In this document: positions 1-12,184 of the stretch, piece by piece | How the letters are laid out: each line of letters starts with the position of its first letter | Numbering within the stretch: the stretch's first letter is position 1 | NCBI RefSeq assembly: GCF_001687565.2 | Contig: NZ_CP016534.2 | Location: 124,001 to 188,000 of the forward strand | Reading direction: 5' to 3' | Origin: Planococcus antarcticus DSM 14505 | Lineage (GTDB): Bacteria > Bacillota > Bacilli > Bacillales_A > Planococcaceae | Length of the DNA stretch: 64,000 nucleotides | The notes under the pieces: model-generated | What the model was told of the DNA's origin: nothing | The model's input: the letters and a program-made list of their open reading frames with translations, nothing else | The model's database searches: none | Translations under genes and position numbers: made by a program

Positions 1-2360
1 ATATTGACCATCTTGGTAACCGTCGTCTCCGCTCAGTAGGCGAACTGCTGCAAAATCAATTCCGTATCGGTTTATCCCGTATGGAGCGCGTGGTTCGTGA
101 GCGGATGTCCATCAATGATACGCAGGCAATCGTTCCTCAGCAATTGATCAATATCCGTCCGGTTATTGCATCCATTAAAGAGTTCTTCGGTAGTTCGCAG
201 CTTTCTCAGTTTATGGATCAAACCAATCCACTAGCTGAACTGACGCACAAACGCCGTCTATCGGCGCTTGGGCCCGGTGGTTTAACACGTGAACGTGCAG
301 GCTTTGAAGTACGTGACGTTCACTATTCCCACTATGGTCGTATGTGTCCGATTGAGACACCTGAGGGACCCAATATTGGGTTGATCAACACACTTTCAAC
401 ATTTGCGAAAGTGAATAAGTTCGGTTTCATTGAAACTCCTTATCGTCGCGTAGATGGTGAATCTGGCTTAGTTACAGAACACATTGATTACTTGACTGCT
501 GATGAAGAAGACAATTATGTGGTGGCTCAGGCCAATTCGAAGCTGAATGACGATGGTTCATTCGTCGAAGAAGGCGTTGTTGCACGTTTCCGCGGTGAGA
601 ACACTGTTTACAAACGCAGCAACATCGACTACATGGATGTTTCACCGAAGCAGGTTGTTTCTGTAGCGACAGCCTGTATCCCGTTCCTTGAAAACGATGA
701 CTCCAACCGAGCATTAATGGGAGCAAACATGCAGCGTCAAGCGGTTCCGTTGTTAAACCCAGAAGCTCCTTTTGTAGGTACCGGAATGGAACACTTAGCA
801 GCGCGTGATTCCGGTGCCGCTGTAGTATCAAAAAATGATGGTATTGTGGAGTATGTGGAAGCTAAAGAAATCGCAGTCCGCCGCATTGAAGTTGTGGATG
901 GCAATGAAGTCAAAGGCGACCTTGATACTTATCGATTGCAGAAATTCGTTCGTTCTAACCAAGGAACAAGTTATAACCAGCGTCCAATTGTTAAAGTCGG
1001 AGACCGCATTTCAACACGTGACATTTTAGCTGACGGACCTTCAATGGAACGCGGAGAGATGGCATTAGGGAGAAACGTACTGGTTGCCTTCATGACATGG
1101 GATGGTTTTAACTACGAAGATGCGATCATCATGAGTGAACGTTTAGTAAAAGACGATGTTTATACATCTGTCCATATAGAAGAGTATGAATCTGATTCAC
1201 GTGATACGAAACTTGGACCAGAAGAAATTACGCGTGACATTCCGAACGTTGGGGAAGATGCATTGCGTAACTTGGATGACCGAGGAATTATCCGTGTCGG
1301 AGCTGAAGTGAAAGATGGGGATATTCTTGTTGGTAAAGTAACACCTAAAGGGGTTACTGAATTGACTGCTGAAGAACGTCTTCTTCATGCCATTTTCGGC
1401 GAAAAAGCACGCGAAGTTCGCGATACTTCATTGCGAGTGCCTCACGGTGCTGGCGGTATTGTATTGGACGTTAAAATCTTCAATCGTGAAGATGGAGATG
1501 AACTGCCACCGGGTGTTAACCAGCTGGTGCGTGCATATATCGTTCAAAAACGTAAAATCTCTGTCGGCGATAAAATGGCTGGACGCCACGGAAACAAAGG
1601 TGTTATCTCAAGGATTCTGCCTGAAGAAGATATGCCATTCATGCCAGATGGCACACCAGTCGACATTATGTTGAACCCACTTGGTGTACCATCCCGTATG
1701 AATATCGGTCAGGTACTTGAGTTGCACCTTGGAATGGCTTCCCGTTCACTCGGAATTCATATGGCTTCATCTGTATTTGATGGAGCGAATGAAGAAGATG
1801 TGTTGGAAACTATGGAAGAGTCAGGAATGCCACGCGATGGTAAAACGATTCTTTATGATGGCCGTTCTGGTGAAGCATTCGATAACCGTGTGTCTGTAGG
1901 AATCATGTACATGATTAAACTTGCCCACATGGTCGATGATAAATTGCATGCCCGTTCAACTGGACCTTACTCATTGGTTACACAACAGCCATTGGGCGGT
2001 AAAGCGCAATTCGGCGGACAGCGTTTTGGTGAAATGGAAGTATGGGCACTTGAAGCATATGGTGCTGCCCATACATTACAAGAAATCTTAACGGTGAAGT
2101 CAGATGATGTGGTAGGTCGTGTGAAAACTTACGAAGCAATTGTTAAAGGTGAAAGTGTACCGGAGCCAAGTGTGCCGGAATCATTTAAAGTTTTGATCAA
2201 AGAGCTTCAAAGTTTAGGGATGGACGTTAAGATGTTGACAATTGATGATGAAGAAATTGAATTGCGCGATTTGGATGAAGAAGAAGATCTTCAGCCTGCA
2301 GATTCATTGAATATCCTACCAATCGCAGATAAAGAAGCACCGGTTGGAACAATTGATTAA
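1..2360 (+). CDS. rpoB: RNA polymerase beta subunit, 3' part (5' end outside window)
   Basis: This is the C-terminal part (about 785 residues) of the beta subunit of RNA polymerase. The open frame runs in from the left edge at base 3 ([11 protein letters not shown]...), so the first Met at base 81 is internal. About 400 N-terminal residues are missing compared with the roughly 1190-residue Bacillus protein. The rifampicin region [10 protein letters not shown]...[11 protein letters not shown] keeps the wild-type Asp, His and Ser, so no resistance change is seen. The active-site segment [10 protein letters not shown] and the C-terminal clamp motif [20 protein letters not shown] are present. It ends with TAA 107 bp before rpoC, with which it is presumably cotranscribed. 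Confidence 0.98.
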   Translation, partial: IDHLGNRRLRSVGELLQNQFRIGLSRMERVVRERMSINDTQAIVPQQLINIRPVIASIKEFFGSSQLSQFMDQTNPLAELTHKRRLSALGPGGLTRERAGFEVRDVHYSHYGRMCPIETPEGPNIGLINTLSTFAKVNKFGFIETPYRRVDGESGLVTEHIDYLTADEEDNYVVAQANSKLNDDGSFVEEGVVARFRGENTVYKRSNIDYMDVSPKQVVSVATACIPFLENDDSNRALMGANMQRQAVPLLNPEAPFVGTGMEHLAARDSGAAVVSKNDGIVEYVEAKEIAVRRIEVVDGNEVKGDLDTYRLQKFVRSNQGTSYNQRPIVKVGDRISTRDILADGPSMERGEMALGRNVLVAFMTWDGFNYEDAIIMSERLVKDDVYTSVHIEEYESDSRDTKLGPEEITRDIPNVGEDALRNLDDRGIIRVGAEVKDGDILVGKVTPKGVTELTAEERLLHAIFGEKAREVRDTSLRVPHGAGGIVLDVKIFNREDGDELPPGVNQLVRAYIVQKRKISVGDKMAGRHGNKGVISRILPEEDMPFMPDGTPVDIMLNPLGVPSRMNIGQVLELHLGMASRSLGIHMASSVFDGANEEDVLETMEESGMPRDGKTILYDGRSGEAFDNRVSVGIMYMIKLAHMVDDKLHARSTGPYSLVTQQPLGGKAQFGGQRFGEMEVWALEAYGAAHTLQEILTVKSDDVVGRVKTYEAIVKGESVPEPSVPESFKVLIKELQSLGMDVKMLTIDDEEIELRDLDEEEDLQPADSLNILPIADKEAPVGTID

Positions 2361-2467
2361 TAACTATTGGATTCGAACGGCTTTAATCGGCCGTTCTCCA
2401 TTTATTCACTTAGCCATTACCGAGGAAGAGCCGTACAGAAACTCGAGACAAAAGGGAGGTAGGCTCC

Positions 2468-5400
2468 TTGATAGATGTTAATAATTTTGAGTATATGAAA
2501 ATCGGATTAGCGTCACCCGATAAAATTCGCTCATGGTCTTATGGAGAAGTCAAAAAGCCAGAAACAATCAATTACCGTACACTAAAACCTGAAAAAGATG
2601 GGTTATTCTGTGAACGTATTTTCGGTCCTACAAAAGACTGGGAATGCCATTGCGGTAAATACAAGCGTGTCCGTTATAAAGGTGTTGTTTGTGATCGTTG
2701 TGGCGTTGAAGTCACACGTTCAAAAGTTCGCCGCGAACGCATGGGACACATTGAACTAGCAGCTCCTGTTTCACATATTTGGTATTTCAAAGGAATCCCT
2801 AGCCGTATGGGACTTATCTTGGATATGTCTCCGCGTTCACTTGAAGAAGTTATTTACTTCGCTTCTTATGTGGTAATCGATCCTGCGGATACACCACTTG
2901 AAAAGAAACAGCTTCTATCTGAGAAAGAATACCGTGCATACCGCGATAAGTTTGGTAAAAAATTCCAAGCTGCCATGGGAGCAGAAGCAATCAAACGTCT
3001 ATTGCAGGAAATTGATCTTGAGCGTGAAACAGACTCTTTGAAAGAAGAATTGAAAACAGCTCAAGGCCAACGCCGTACTCGCGCAATTAAACGTCTTGAA
3101 GTGGTTGAGTCATTCCGTAATTCAGGAAACAACCCTGACTGGATGATTCTTGATGTTCTTCCTGTTATCCCGCCCGAACTTCGGCCGATGGTTCAATTAG
3201 ATGGAGGCCGCTTTGCGACTTCTGATTTAAATGATCTTTATCGCCGCGTAATCAACCGGAATAACCGTTTGAAACGTCTTCTGGACCTTGGTGCACCGAG
3301 TATCATTGTACAGAACGAGAAACGTATGCTTCAGGAAGCTGTTGATGCTTTGATCGATAACGGTCGACGTGGTCGTCCGGTCACAGGACCTGGTAACCGT
3401 CCATTGAAATCTCTTTCTCATATGTTAAAAGGTAAGCAAGGACGTTTCCGTCAAAACCTTCTTGGTAAACGAGTAGATTACTCAGGCCGTTCGGTTATCG
3501 TAGTTGGACCTAACCTGAAAATGTACCAATGTGGTTTGCCGAAAGGAATGGCAATTGAATTGTTCAAGCCGTTCGTTATGAAAGAATTGGTTGAACGCGG
3601 ATTGGCTCATAACATTAAGAGTGCAAAACGCAAAATCGAACGTCTTCATTCTGAAGTTTGGGATGTACTGGAAGATGTTATCAAAGAGCATCCTGTTCTA
3701 TTGAATCGAGCACCAACTCTTCACAGATTGGGTATTCAAGCATTTGAACCAACCTTAGTTGAAGGCAAAGCAATCCGTCTTCACCCGCTTGTATGTACTG
3801 CATACAACGCCGATTTCGATGGTGACCAAATGGCTGTTCACGTACCTTTATCATCCGAAGCACAGGCAGAAGCAAGATTATTGATGCTTGCAGCTCAGAA
3901 CATTTTGAATCCAAAAGACGGAAAACCTGTTGTAACACCATCTCAGGATATGGTTTTAGGGAACTATTACTTAACACTTGAGCGTAAAGGTGCTACAGGA
4001 GAAGGGGCTACTTTCTCAGGACCTGAAGAAGTAATGATTGCTTATCAAACAGGCCATGTGCACTTGCATACACGTATTGCGATTCAAGCTGGAGCTGTTA
4101 ATAATCCGACGTTCACAGAAGAACAAAACAAAATGCTTTTATTGACTACTGTCGGTAAAATTATTTTCAATGAAATTCTGCCGAAGTCATTCCCTTATAT
4201 TAATGAGCCGACTGATTTCAACTTGCAGGTGGAAACACCAGCGAAATACTTCGTTGCTACAACGACTGATATCCGTAAGCATATTGAAGAAGCGGAACTT
4301 GTAACACCATTCAAGAAGAAAATTCTCGGGGAAATCATTGCAGAAGTATTCAAACGTTTCCATATTACGGAAACTTCGAAAATGCTTGACCGAATGAAGA
4401 GCCTTGGATTCAAATACTCTACGCAAGCCGGCATCACTGTTGGCGTAGCAGATATCGTAGTTCTTCCGGACAAGGGAGAAATTCTGGTTGATGCACAAGA
4501 AAACGTTGATAAAGTAATGAAGCAATTCCGTCGCGGATTGATTACAGAAGAAGAACGATATGCACGCGTTATTTCGTATTGGAGCAATGCAAAAGATATC
4601 ATCCAGAGCAAACTAATGGCATCTCTTGATAACTTAAATCCAATCTTTATGATGAGTGATTCCGGAGCACGTGGTAACGCATCAAACTTTACGCAGCTTG
4701 CTGGTATGCGCGGATTGATGGCCAACCCGGCTGGGCGGATCATCGAACTTCCGATTAAATCTTCCTTCCGTGAAGGATTGACTGTACTAGAATATTTCAT
4801 CTCTACTCACGGTGCTCGTAAAGGTCTTGCCGATACAGCACTTAAAACAGCCGATTCTGGTTATTTGACTCGTCGTTTGGTAGACGTTGCACAAGATGCA
4901 ATTGTTCGCGAAAATGACTGTGGAACGGACAGAGGCCTGCTGGTAGGGGCGTTGATGGAAGGAACAGAAGTGATTGAAGAGCTTGATGAGCGAATCGTCG
5001 GCCGTCATGCTAAGAAAACAATTCGCCATCCTGAAACAAAAGAAATAATTGTAGCAAAAGACGAATTGATTACACAAGATTTGACTCGCCTTATTCTTGA
5101 AGCGGGCATTAAAGAAGTAACAATCCGCTCTGCGTTTACATGTAATACGAAACACGGCGTTTGTAAGAAATGCTACGGTACTAACTTGGCAACTGGAGAC
5201 GAAGTTGAAGTAGGCGAAGCAGTAGGTATTATTGCCGCTCAATCAATCGGTGAACCAGGAACTCAGCTTACAATGCGTACATTCCACACAGGCGGAGTCG
5301 CAGGAGACGATATTACACAAGGTCTTCCGCGTATTCAGGAAATATTTGAATCACGTAACCCGAAAGGTCAGGCAGTTATTTCAGAAATTACAGGTACAGT

Positions 5401-6073
5401 TACTGAAATTGAAGAAATTCGCGAAGGCCAGAAAGAAGTAACGATTCAAGGGGAAGTCGAAACACGTAAATATTTAGCTCCATACAATGCGCGCATCAAG
5501 GTTCAAGTTGATGATGCCATCGTTCGGGGCGAAGTGTTGACGGATGGTTCAATCGATCCAAAGCAATTGCTTCAAGTAAAAGATGTTCAGGCTGTTCAAG
5601 TGTATCTATTGAAAGAAGTTCAAAAAGTATACCGCATGCAAGGGGTAGAAATCGGCGATAAGCACGTAGAAGTTATGGTTCGTCAAATGTTCCGTAAAGT
5701 TCGTGTAATTGAAGCCGGCGATACTGAATTGCTACCAGGTTCACTATTGGATATTCACCAATTTACTGAAGCCAACGTTAAAGCAGTGCTGGAAGGCAAC
5801 TTGCCAGCGACAAGCCGTCCTGTAATTCTTGGGATTACGAAAGCGTCACTTGAAACAGAATCATTCCTATCAGCCGCATCATTCCAAGAAACGACTCGTG
5901 TCTTAACGGATGCAGCGATCAAAGGAAAACGTGATGAGCTTCTAGGATTGAAAGAGAATGTCATTATCGGTAAACTTGTTCCGGCTGGAACAGGAATGCA
6001 GCGTTACCGTCAAATTAAAATTGCTCAAAGCGAAAAAGCAGCGAAGCAGGAAATTGTCGGTACAGAGTCATAA
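2468..6073 (+). CDS. rpoC: RNA polymerase beta' subunit
   Basis: This is the full-length 1201-residue beta' subunit, the catalytic partner of RpoB. The TTG start sits behind AAAGGGAGGT, and the N-terminus IDVNNFEYM matches the family. Zinc finger 1 has Cys60, Cys62, Cys75 and Cys78. The catalytic [12 protein letters not shown] motif holds the three Mg-binding Asp residues at about residue 450. The second zinc site (CGTDRG...[11 protein letters not shown]) and the trigger-loop region [16 protein letters not shown] follow. A hairpin terminator lies just downstream, so rpoBC ends here. Confidence 0.99.
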   Translation: MIDVNNFEYMKIGLASPDKIRSWSYGEVKKPETINYRTLKPEKDGLFCERIFGPTKDWECHCGKYKRVRYKGVVCDRCGVEVTRSKVRRERMGHIELAAPVSHIWYFKGIPSRMGLILDMSPRSLEEVIYFASYVVIDPADTPLEKKQLLSEKEYRAYRDKFGKKFQAAMGAEAIKRLLQEIDLERETDSLKEELKTAQGQRRTRAIKRLEVVESFRNSGNNPDWMILDVLPVIPPELRPMVQLDGGRFATSDLNDLYRRVINRNNRLKRLLDLGAPSIIVQNEKRMLQEAVDALIDNGRRGRPVTGPGNRPLKSLSHMLKGKQGRFRQNLLGKRVDYSGRSVIVVGPNLKMYQCGLPKGMAIELFKPFVMKELVERGLAHNIKSAKRKIERLHSEVWDVLEDVIKEHPVLLNRAPTLHRLGIQAFEPTLVEGKAIRLHPLVCTAYNADFDGDQMAVHVPLSSEAQAEARLLMLAAQNILNPKDGKPVVTPSQDMVLGNYYLTLERKGATGEGATFSGPEEVMIAYQTGHVHLHTRIAIQAGAVNNPTFTEEQNKMLLLTTVGKIIFNEILPKSFPYINEPTDFNLQVETPAKYFVATTTDIRKHIEEAELVTPFKKKILGEIIAEVFKRFHITETSKMLDRMKSLGFKYSTQAGITVGVADIVVLPDKGEILVDAQENVDKVMKQFRRGLITEEERYARVISYWSNAKDIIQSKLMASLDNLNPIFMMSDSGARGNASNFTQLAGMRGLMANPAGRIIELPIKSSFREGLTVLEYFISTHGARKGLADTALKTADSGYLTRRLVDVAQDAIVRENDCGTDRGLLVGALMEGTEVIEELDERIVGRHAKKTIRHPETKEIIVAKDELITQDLTRLILEAGIKEVTIRSAFTCNTKHGVCKKCYGTNLATGDEVEVGEAVGIIAAQSIGEPGTQLTMRTFHTGGVAGDDITQGLPRIQEIFESRNPKGQAVISEITGTVTEIEEIREGQKEVTIQGEVETRKYLAPYNARIKVQVDDAIVRGEVLTDGSIDPKQLLQVKDVQAVQVYLLKEVQKVYRMQGVEIGDKHVEVMVRQMFRKVRVIEAGDTELLPGSLLDIHQFTEANVKAVLEGNLPATSRPVILGITKASLETESFLSAASFQETTRVLTDAAIKGKRDELLGLKENVIIGKLVPAGTGMQRYRQIKIAQSEKAAKQEIVGTES

Positions 6074-6087
6074 AATAGATTTTTAGA

Positions 6088-6126
6088 TTCCGGGGGAGCT
6101 TTTAACAGTCTCCCCGGGATTTTTTA
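6088..6126 (+). terminator. Rho-independent terminator after rpoC
   Basis: A 10-bp stem with one mismatch (TCCGGGGGAG paired with CTCCCCGGGA) is followed by TTTTTT. It separates the rpoBC transcript from the str operon promoter immediately downstream. Confidence 0.9.
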
Positions 6127-6135
6127 AGAATTGAG

Positions 6136-6164
6136 TTGACAGTATTGTCATAGAATGATAATAT
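6136..6164 (+). promoter_or_regulatory. Sigma-A promoter of rplGB/str operon
   Basis: A perfect -35 TTGACA (6136-6141) and -10 TAATAT (6159-6164) are separated by 17 bp. They lie between the rpoC terminator and rplGB, so this promoter probably drives rplGB-rpsL-rpsG-fusA-tuf. Confidence 0.85.
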
Positions 6165-6210
6165 GTTGAGGGTTGATGGTTAACGGTCTGACACTTTGGA
6201 GGATATGCAA

Positions 6211-6459
6211 ATGTCTAATGAAAAAGTAAAACAGGCAAGTGAAGTAATCATCGGTATAAAACAGACAGTAAAAGCATTAAAAAGCGGTATTGTCCAAGAG
6301 ATAATAGTGGCAAAAGACGCGGACGATCGAATGACCGAACAGATTATCCAACTAGCCTTAGAAAAAGGTGTTCGGATCGAATTTGCAGATTCACGATTGA
6401 AGCTTGGCAAAGCATGTGGCATTAATGTCGGTGCAGCTGCTGTGGCTATTACTGGATAA
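6211..6459 (+). CDS. rplGB: L7Ae-family K-turn-binding protein (YbxF type)
   Basis: This 82-residue L7Ae/L30e-like protein has the same length and position as B. subtilis YbxF (RplGB), a protein known to bind RNA kink-turns. The recognisable C-terminal block is LGKACGINVGAAAVAI. I chose the ATG at 6211 because GGAGGA lies seven bases upstream; an earlier in-frame ATG at 6196 would add five residues and overlap that ribosome binding site. It is the first gene of the str operon here. Its cellular role is unsettled in the family: RNA binding is established, but ribosome association is not essential. Confidence 0.9.
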   Translation: MSNEKVKQASEVIIGIKQTVKALKSGIVQEIIVAKDADDRMTEQIIQLALEKGVRIEFADSRLKLGKACGINVGAAAVAITG

Positions 6460-6464
6460 CAGTT

Positions 6465-6490
6465 TTTGTGTAAAACACAAAGACTTTGTT
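6465..6490 (+). other. Small hairpin between rplGB and rpsL
   Basis: TTTGTGT (6465-6471) pairs with ACACAAA (6475-6481), and a T-rich stretch follows ten bases later. The stem is short, so it may be a weak attenuator or processing site rather than a true terminator. Confidence 0.4.
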
Positions 6491-6557
6491 TTTTACCCAA
6501 AAATGAACCACCTGGATATGTGGTATTAGAACACCTTTTGAGAGGAGGAAAAAATCG

Positions 6558-6977
6558 ATGCCTACAATTAACCAATTAGTTAACAAGCCTCGTAAACCAA
6601 AGACTACAAAATCAGGTTCACCAGCGCTAAACAAAGGGTACAACAGCTTTAAAAAGTCACAAACTAACGTGACGTCACCACAAAAACGTGGAGTATGTAC
6701 TCGTGTTGGTACGATGACACCAAAAAAACCAAACTCGGCATTACGTAAATATGCCCGTGTACGGTTAACTAACCAAATCGAGGTTAATGCTTACATCCCT
6801 GGAGAAGGTCACAACCTTCAAGAGCACAGTGTAGTTCTTCTTCGCGGCGGACGCGTAAAAGATTTACCGGGTGTACGTTACCATATCGTACGTGGAGCAC
6901 TTGATACAGCTGGAGTAAGCGGTCGTATGCAAAGCCGTTCTAAATACGGAACTAAACGTCCTAAAGTAAAAAAATAA
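6558..6977 (+). CDS. rpsL: 30S ribosomal protein S12
   Basis: S12 is a decoding-centre protein of the small subunit; this copy has 139 residues, usual for the family. The ATG follows GAGGAGG. The loop [11 protein letters not shown] carries the lysine most often changed in streptomycin resistance and is wild type, as is [12 protein letters not shown], which holds the second hotspot. It is followed by rpsG, fusA and tuf in the standard str order. Confidence 0.99.
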   Translation: MPTINQLVNKPRKPKTTKSGSPALNKGYNSFKKSQTNVTSPQKRGVCTRVGTMTPKKPNSALRKYARVRLTNQIEVNAYIPGEGHNLQEHSVVLLRGGRVKDLPGVRYHIVRGALDTAGVSGRMQSRSKYGTKRPKVKK

Positions 6978-6985
6978 TAATTTAA

Positions 6986-7492
<507 letters not shown>

Positions 7493-7543
7493 TTTCTTTC
7501 GAGATGTTTACATCTTAATCCGAAACGGAAGGAGAAAAACAAC

Positions 7544-9622
7544 ATGGCTAGAGAGTTCTCCTTAGACAAAACACGTAATATCGGGATCATGGCACACATT
7601 GATGCTGGTAAAACGACTACTACGGAGCGTATTTTATATTACACTGGTAGAATCCACAAAATTGGGGAAACGCATGAAGGTGCTTCTCAAATGGACTGGA
7701 TGGAGCAAGAGCAGGAACGTGGAATTACTATCACATCTGCTGCTACAACCGCTTCATGGAAAAACCACCGTGTTAACATTATCGATACCCCAGGACACGT
7801 AGACTTCACTGTTGAAGTTGAACGTTCATTGCGCGTACTTGATGGTGCAGTTACAGTACTTGATGCTCAATCAGGTGTTGAGCCCCAAACTGAAACAGTT
7901 TGGCGTCAAGCTACGACATACGGAGTTCCACGTATCGTATTCATCAATAAAATGGATAAAATCGGTGCTGATTTTCTTTACTCTGTAGGCACAATACATG
8001 ACCGTTTGCAGGCTAATGCTCATCCGATCCAGTTGCCAATCGGCGCAGAAGACGACTTTTCAGCAATTATTGACCTTGTTGAAATGAACGCGCGCTTCTA
8101 TGCAAACGATTTGGGAACTGAAATCACAGAAGGCGAAATTCCTGAAGAGTATAAAGAACTTGCTGAGGAGTGGCACACTAAATTAGTGGAAGCTGTTGCT
8201 GAGCTTGATGAAGACTTAATGGAAAAATACCTTGGTGGAGAAGAAATCACTAAGGAAGAACTTAAAGCTGGTATCCGTAAAGGAACACTGGATGTTGAGT
8301 TTTACCCAGTAGTTTGTGGAAGTGCATTTAAAAATAAAGGAGTTCAATTAATGCTTGATGCAGTAATTGATTACCTACCATCTCCATTGGACGTACCACC
8401 AATGACTGGCGTTCTTCCAGATTCAGATGAAGAGGTATTGCGTAAACCTAGCGAAGACGAACCATTTTCTGCGTTGGCGTTTAAAGTAATGACAGATCCA
8501 TACGTTGGGAAGTTAACTTTCTTCCGTGTGTATTCCGGTTCTCTTAAATCTGGTTCATATGTCCAGAACTCTTCTAAAGGCAAGCGTGAGCGCGTTGGAC
8601 GTATCCTTCAAATGCACGCAAACTCCCGTGAAGAAATCGCTGAAGTATATTGCGGAGATATTGCTGCTGCTATCGGCCTTAAAGATACATCAACAGGTGA
8701 TACTTTAAGTGACGAGAAACAACAGGTAATTCTTGAGCGTATGGTATTCCCAGAACCAGTTATTTCACTTTCTGTGGAACCTAAGTCTAAAGCCGATCAA
8801 GATAAAATGGGTCAAGCTCTTGGCAAGTTGCAAGAAGAAGATCCAACTTTCCGTGCACATACTGACCAGGAAACTGGTCAAACAATCATCGCAGGGATGG
8901 GTGAACTTCACCTTGATATCCTAGTTGACCGTATGCGCCGTGAGTTCAACGTAGAAGCTAACGTGGGTGCACCTCAGGTGTCTTACCGTGAGACATTCCG
9001 TGAGTCTGCTAAAGTTGAAGGCAAATTCGTACGCCAATCTGGTGGACGTGGACAATTCGGACACGTTTGGATTGAATTCTCTCCAAACGAAGAAGGAGCA
9101 GGTTTTGAATTTGAAAATGGCATCGTTGGTGGTGTTGTTCCACGTGAATACATCCCAGCAGTTGAAGCGGGTCTTCGTGACTCACTAGACAATGGTGTTA
9201 TTGCCGGATATCCTTTGATTGATATCAAAGCTCGTTTGTTCGACGGATCTTATCATGATGTTGACTCGAATGAGATGGCATTTAAAGTTGCTGCTTCTAT
9301 GGCACTAAAAAATGCAATTTCTAAAGTTAGACCGGTTCTTCTTGAGCCAATCATGCGTGTTGAGGTTGTTATCCCTGAGGAGTACCTTGGAGATATCATG
9401 GGTGACATTACGTCACGCCGAGGCCGTGTAGAAGGTATGGACGCTCGCGGAAACGCGCAAGTCGTTCGTTCTATGGTACCTCTTGCAGAAATGTTCGGTT
9501 ATGCAACTTCATTGCGTTCAAATACGCAAGGTCGTGGTGTGTTCTCAATGCACTTCGATCACTATGAAGAAGTACCGAAATCAATTTCCGAAGAAATTAT
9601 CAAAAAAAATAAAGGTCAATAA
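7544..9622 (+). CDS. fusA: Elongation factor G
   Basis: EF-G (692 residues) is the GTPase that drives ribosomal translocation. The G1 motif AHIDAGKT is at residues 17-24, followed by DTPGHVDFT (G3) and NKMDK (G4). Domains II to V are complete, ending with the conserved [22 protein letters not shown] block. ATG follows GGAAGGAG. It lies 51 bp after rpsG and 114 bp before tuf, and the gap to tuf holds an unusual perfect palindrome. Confidence 0.99.
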   Translation: MAREFSLDKTRNIGIMAHIDAGKTTTTERILYYTGRIHKIGETHEGASQMDWMEQEQERGITITSAATTASWKNHRVNIIDTPGHVDFTVEVERSLRVLDGAVTVLDAQSGVEPQTETVWRQATTYGVPRIVFINKMDKIGADFLYSVGTIHDRLQANAHPIQLPIGAEDDFSAIIDLVEMNARFYANDLGTEITEGEIPEEYKELAEEWHTKLVEAVAELDEDLMEKYLGGEEITKEELKAGIRKGTLDVEFYPVVCGSAFKNKGVQLMLDAVIDYLPSPLDVPPMTGVLPDSDEEVLRKPSEDEPFSALAFKVMTDPYVGKLTFFRVYSGSLKSGSYVQNSSKGKRERVGRILQMHANSREEIAEVYCGDIAAAIGLKDTSTGDTLSDEKQQVILERMVFPEPVISLSVEPKSKADQDKMGQALGKLQEEDPTFRAHTDQETGQTIIAGMGELHLDILVDRMRREFNVEANVGAPQVSYRETFRESAKVEGKFVRQSGGRGQFGHVWIEFSPNEEGAGFEFENGIVGGVVPREYIPAVEAGLRDSLDNGVIAGYPLIDIKARLFDGSYHDVDSNEMAFKVAASMALKNAISKVRPVLLEPIMRVEVVIPEEYLGDIMGDITSRRGRVEGMDARGNAQVVRSMVPLAEMFGYATSLRSNTQGRGVFSMHFDHYEEVPKSISEEIIKKNKGQ

Positions 9623-9663
9623 TTGAATTTTGATCTTTAATAAAGTATAAATAGTTTGTATGT

Positions 9664-9691
9664 CCGGAATAATAGGGCCCTATTATTCCGG
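9664..9691. repeat. 28-bp perfect palindrome between fusA and tuf
   Basis: CCGGAATAATAGGG is followed directly by its exact reverse complement CCCTATTATTCCGG. The RNA could fold into a hairpin of about 12 bp with a GGCC loop. No T-run follows, so it does not look like an intrinsic terminator. It may be a processing or stabilising element that lets tuf be expressed above fusA, or an operator. Confidence 0.85.
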
Positions 9692-9736
9692 CACTTCAAA
9701 CAAACATTCACTTACATTTTGAGGAGGATTTTTCTA

Positions 9737-10924
9737 ATGGGAAAAGCTAAATTTGATCGTTCTAAAACGCACGCGAATATTGGTACAATTGGTCACGTTG
9801 ACCATGGTAAAACAACTTTGACTGCAGCAATCGCTACAGTTCTAGCTAAAAAATCAGGCGGGGAAGCTCGTTCATACGCTCAAATCGACAACGCTCCTGA
9901 AGAAAAAGAGCGCGGTATCACGATCAATACTTCACACGTTGAGTATGAAACTGAAACTCGCCACTATGCACACGTGGATTGCCCTGGACACGCCGATTAT
10001 GTTAAAAACATGATCACTGGTGCTGCTCAAATGGACGGCGGGATCCTGGTAGTATCTGCTGCTGATGGCCCAATGCCACAAACTCGTGAGCACATTCTTC
10101 TTTCACGTCAAGTTGGTGTTCCTTACCTAGTTGTATTCATGAACAAATGCGACATGGTAGATGATGAAGAACTTCTTGAATTAGTTGAAATGGAAGTCCG
10201 CGATCTTCTTTCTGAATATGACTTCCCTGGCGATGACATTCCTGTCATCAAAGGTTCTGCTCTTAAAGCTCTTGAAGGAGAAGCAGAATGGGAAGATAAA
10301 ATCGTCGAATTGATGAACGCAGTTGATGAGTATATCCCTACTCCAGCTCGTGACACTGAAAAACCATTCATGATGCCTATTGAGGATGTATTCTCAATCA
10401 CTGGCCGTGGTACGGTTGCTACTGGACGTGTTGAACGCGGACAAATCAAAATTGGTGACAACGTTGATATCATCGGTCTTACTGAAGAACCAAAATCTAC
10501 AACTGTAACAGGTGTAGAAATGTTCCGTAAATTGCTTGACTACGCTGAAGCTGGCGACAACATCGGTGCACTTCTTCGCGGGGTTTCTCGTGACGACGTA
10601 CAACGTGGACAAGTATTGGCTAAGCCAGGTACGATTACTCCACACACTGAGTTCAAAGCTGAAGTTTATGTTCTTTCAAAAGAAGAGGGTGGACGTCACA
10701 CTCCATTCTTCACAAACTACCGTCCACAGTTCTACTTCCGTACAACTGATGTAACTGGTGTTTGTAACCTTCCTGAAGGTGTAGAAATGGTTATGCCTGG
10801 AGATAACATCGAAATGATCGTTTCTCTAATCTCTCCTATCGCACTTGAAGAAGGAACTAAGTTCTCTATCCGTGAGGGTGGACGTACTGTAGGCGCTGGC
10901 GTTGTTGCTACAATCACTAAATAA
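9737..10924 (+). CDS. tuf: Elongation factor Tu
   Basis: EF-Tu (395 residues) delivers aminoacyl-tRNA to the ribosome. GHVDHGKT (19-26), DCPGHADY and NKCD are the GTP-binding motifs. I chose the start [16 protein letters not shown] at 9737 because GAGGAGG lies eight to ten bases upstream; the longer in-frame extension would run through the palindrome and has no homology to EF-Tu. It is the last gene of the str operon and is followed by a strong terminator. Confidence 0.99.
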   Translation: MGKAKFDRSKTHANIGTIGHVDHGKTTLTAAIATVLAKKSGGEARSYAQIDNAPEEKERGITINTSHVEYETETRHYAHVDCPGHADYVKNMITGAAQMDGGILVVSAADGPMPQTREHILLSRQVGVPYLVVFMNKCDMVDDEELLELVEMEVRDLLSEYDFPGDDIPVIKGSALKALEGEAEWEDKIVELMNAVDEYIPTPARDTEKPFMMPIEDVFSITGRGTVATGRVERGQIKIGDNVDIIGLTEEPKSTTVTGVEMFRKLLDYAEAGDNIGALLRGVSRDDVQRGQVLAKPGTITPHTEFKAEVYVLSKEEGGRHTPFFTNYRPQFYFRTTDVTGVCNLPEGVEMVMPGDNIEMIVSLISPIALEEGTKFSIREGGRTVGAGVVATITK

Positions 10925-10944
10925 TAACTGCTGAGTGTTAATTT

Positions 10945-10986
10945 AAGACCCTGTCTCATTACTAATGAGGCAGGGTCTTTCTTTGT
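10945..10986 (+). terminator. Terminator after tuf
   Basis: A 16-bp stem (AAGACCCTGTCTCATT with AATGAGGCAGGGTCTT, one G-U pair) has a three-base loop and is followed by a T-rich tract. It ends the str operon. Confidence 0.93.
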
Positions 10987-11147
10987 GTTTGTATTGAAGT
11001 AGAAAAGAATTTATCGGTAAAATTAATGAATGTTCATAAAATATTCAAACTTTTTAAATAACAATATAAATCTAGTGGTACCAACAATGAAAACGGATAC
11101 ATTATCTGTGAATATTCAAAATTAATAAAAAATTTACATTATGTTCA

Positions 11148-11176
11148 TTGACACACTTCTGAATAGGCGATATGAT
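11148..11176 (+). promoter_or_regulatory. Sigma-A promoter of ilvE
   Basis: TTGACA (11148-11153) and TATGAT (11171-11176) are 17 bp apart, in the AT-rich gap between the tuf terminator and ilvE. The rest of this 266-bp gap shows nothing else I can name; no convincing CodY box was found. Confidence 0.82.
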
Positions 11177-11251
11177 AGCAACAATTTACAAAACGCATAC
11201 AGAATTCGATATATTGCATATTATAAAACTTTCGAGAAAGAAGTGGACATC

Positions 11252-12151
11252 ATGAGCGAACAAGTAATTTATTTAAATGGTGAATTCGTCAAAAAAGAAG
11301 ACGCTAAAATTTCAGTTTACGATCATGGCTTTTTATACGGTGATGGAGTGTTCGAAGGAATCCGTTCTTACAATGGAAATGTCTTTCGGCTGGAAGAACA
11401 TTTAGAGCGGCTTTACGATTCAGCAAAATCAGTGATGCTTGAGATTCCACATACTTTCGAAGAAATGACTAGCATTGTTGTTCAAACGCTTAGAGAAAAC
11501 AAATTTAAAGATGCGTATGTTCGTCTTATCGTTTCAAGAGGAGTAGGAAATCTTGGATTGGATCCTTACAGCTGTTCTCATCCAAGTGTAATTGTAATAG
11601 CTGAACCCTTATCATTATTTCCTAAATCAATGTATGAAACGGGAATCGAAATTGTTTCGGTAGCTACAAGAAGAAGCCGCTCAGATGTGTTAAGCCCGAA
11701 AGTTAAATCATTAAATTATATGAACAACATTTTAGTGAAACTTGAAGCTAATCTCGCAGGTGTTTCTGAAGCGCTTATGTTAAATGACCAGGGTTATGTA
11801 GCTGAAGGTTCAGCGGATAACATTTTCATTGTCCGAAAAAATAAGATACTGACACCTCCAGGCTATGTAGGTGCACTTGAAGGAATTACACGTAATGCCA
11901 TCATGGATGTAGCTGTTCAAAAGGGCTATGACATACAAGAAGGAGTTTTTACAAGACACGATGTTTATGTTGCAGACGAAGTGTTCTTAACAGGAACTGC
12001 TGCTGAAGTAATTTCCGTAATAAAAGTGGATGGTCGGGTAATCGGCGAAGGAAAGCCGGGTCCAGTTACAAATGATTTACTTGAGTCGTTCAGGGAGCTT
12101 GTTCAGAACGACGGCGTAAAAGTCTATACCGATCATTTAAATGTAGTATAA
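11252..12151 (+). CDS. ilvE: Branched-chain amino acid aminotransferase
   Basis: This 299-residue class IV (D-amino-acid-transaminase fold) aminotransferase performs the last step of Ile, Leu and Val synthesis with glutamate as donor. Lys152 in VKSLNYMNNI is the expected PLP lysine, and the N-terminal block ISVYDHGFLYGDGVFEGIR is characteristic. It is the short type found in many Bacillus and proteobacteria, not the ~360-residue type of B. subtilis IlvE/IlvK. The start at 11252 gives MSEQVIYLNGEF; the ribosome binding site there (AAAGAAGTGG) is weak, but upstream codons show no family similarity. It is separated from ilvB by a T-box leader. Confidence 0.95.
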   Translation: MSEQVIYLNGEFVKKEDAKISVYDHGFLYGDGVFEGIRSYNGNVFRLEEHLERLYDSAKSVMLEIPHTFEEMTSIVVQTLRENKFKDAYVRLIVSRGVGNLGLDPYSCSHPSVIVIAEPLSLFPKSMYETGIEIVSVATRRSRSDVLSPKVKSLNYMNNILVKLEANLAGVSEALMLNDQGYVAEGSADNIFIVRKNKILTPPGYVGALEGITRNAIMDVAVQKGYDIQEGVFTRHDVYVADEVFLTGTAAEVISVIKVDGRVIGEGKPGPVTNDLLESFRELVQNDGVKVYTDHLNVV

Positions 12152-12184
12152 AACAGGAATTATCTCAATCAAATATACGTTCAA

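Noticed and set aside
4195..4800. 201-codon minus-strand frame inside rpoC
   Set aside because: It is antisense to conserved rpoC coding sequence, lacks a ribosome binding site and resembles no family.
11101..11125. GAATATTCAAAATT as a CodY box before ilvE
   Set aside because: It is shorter than the 15-base consensus and lacks the central symmetry; not strong enough to call.
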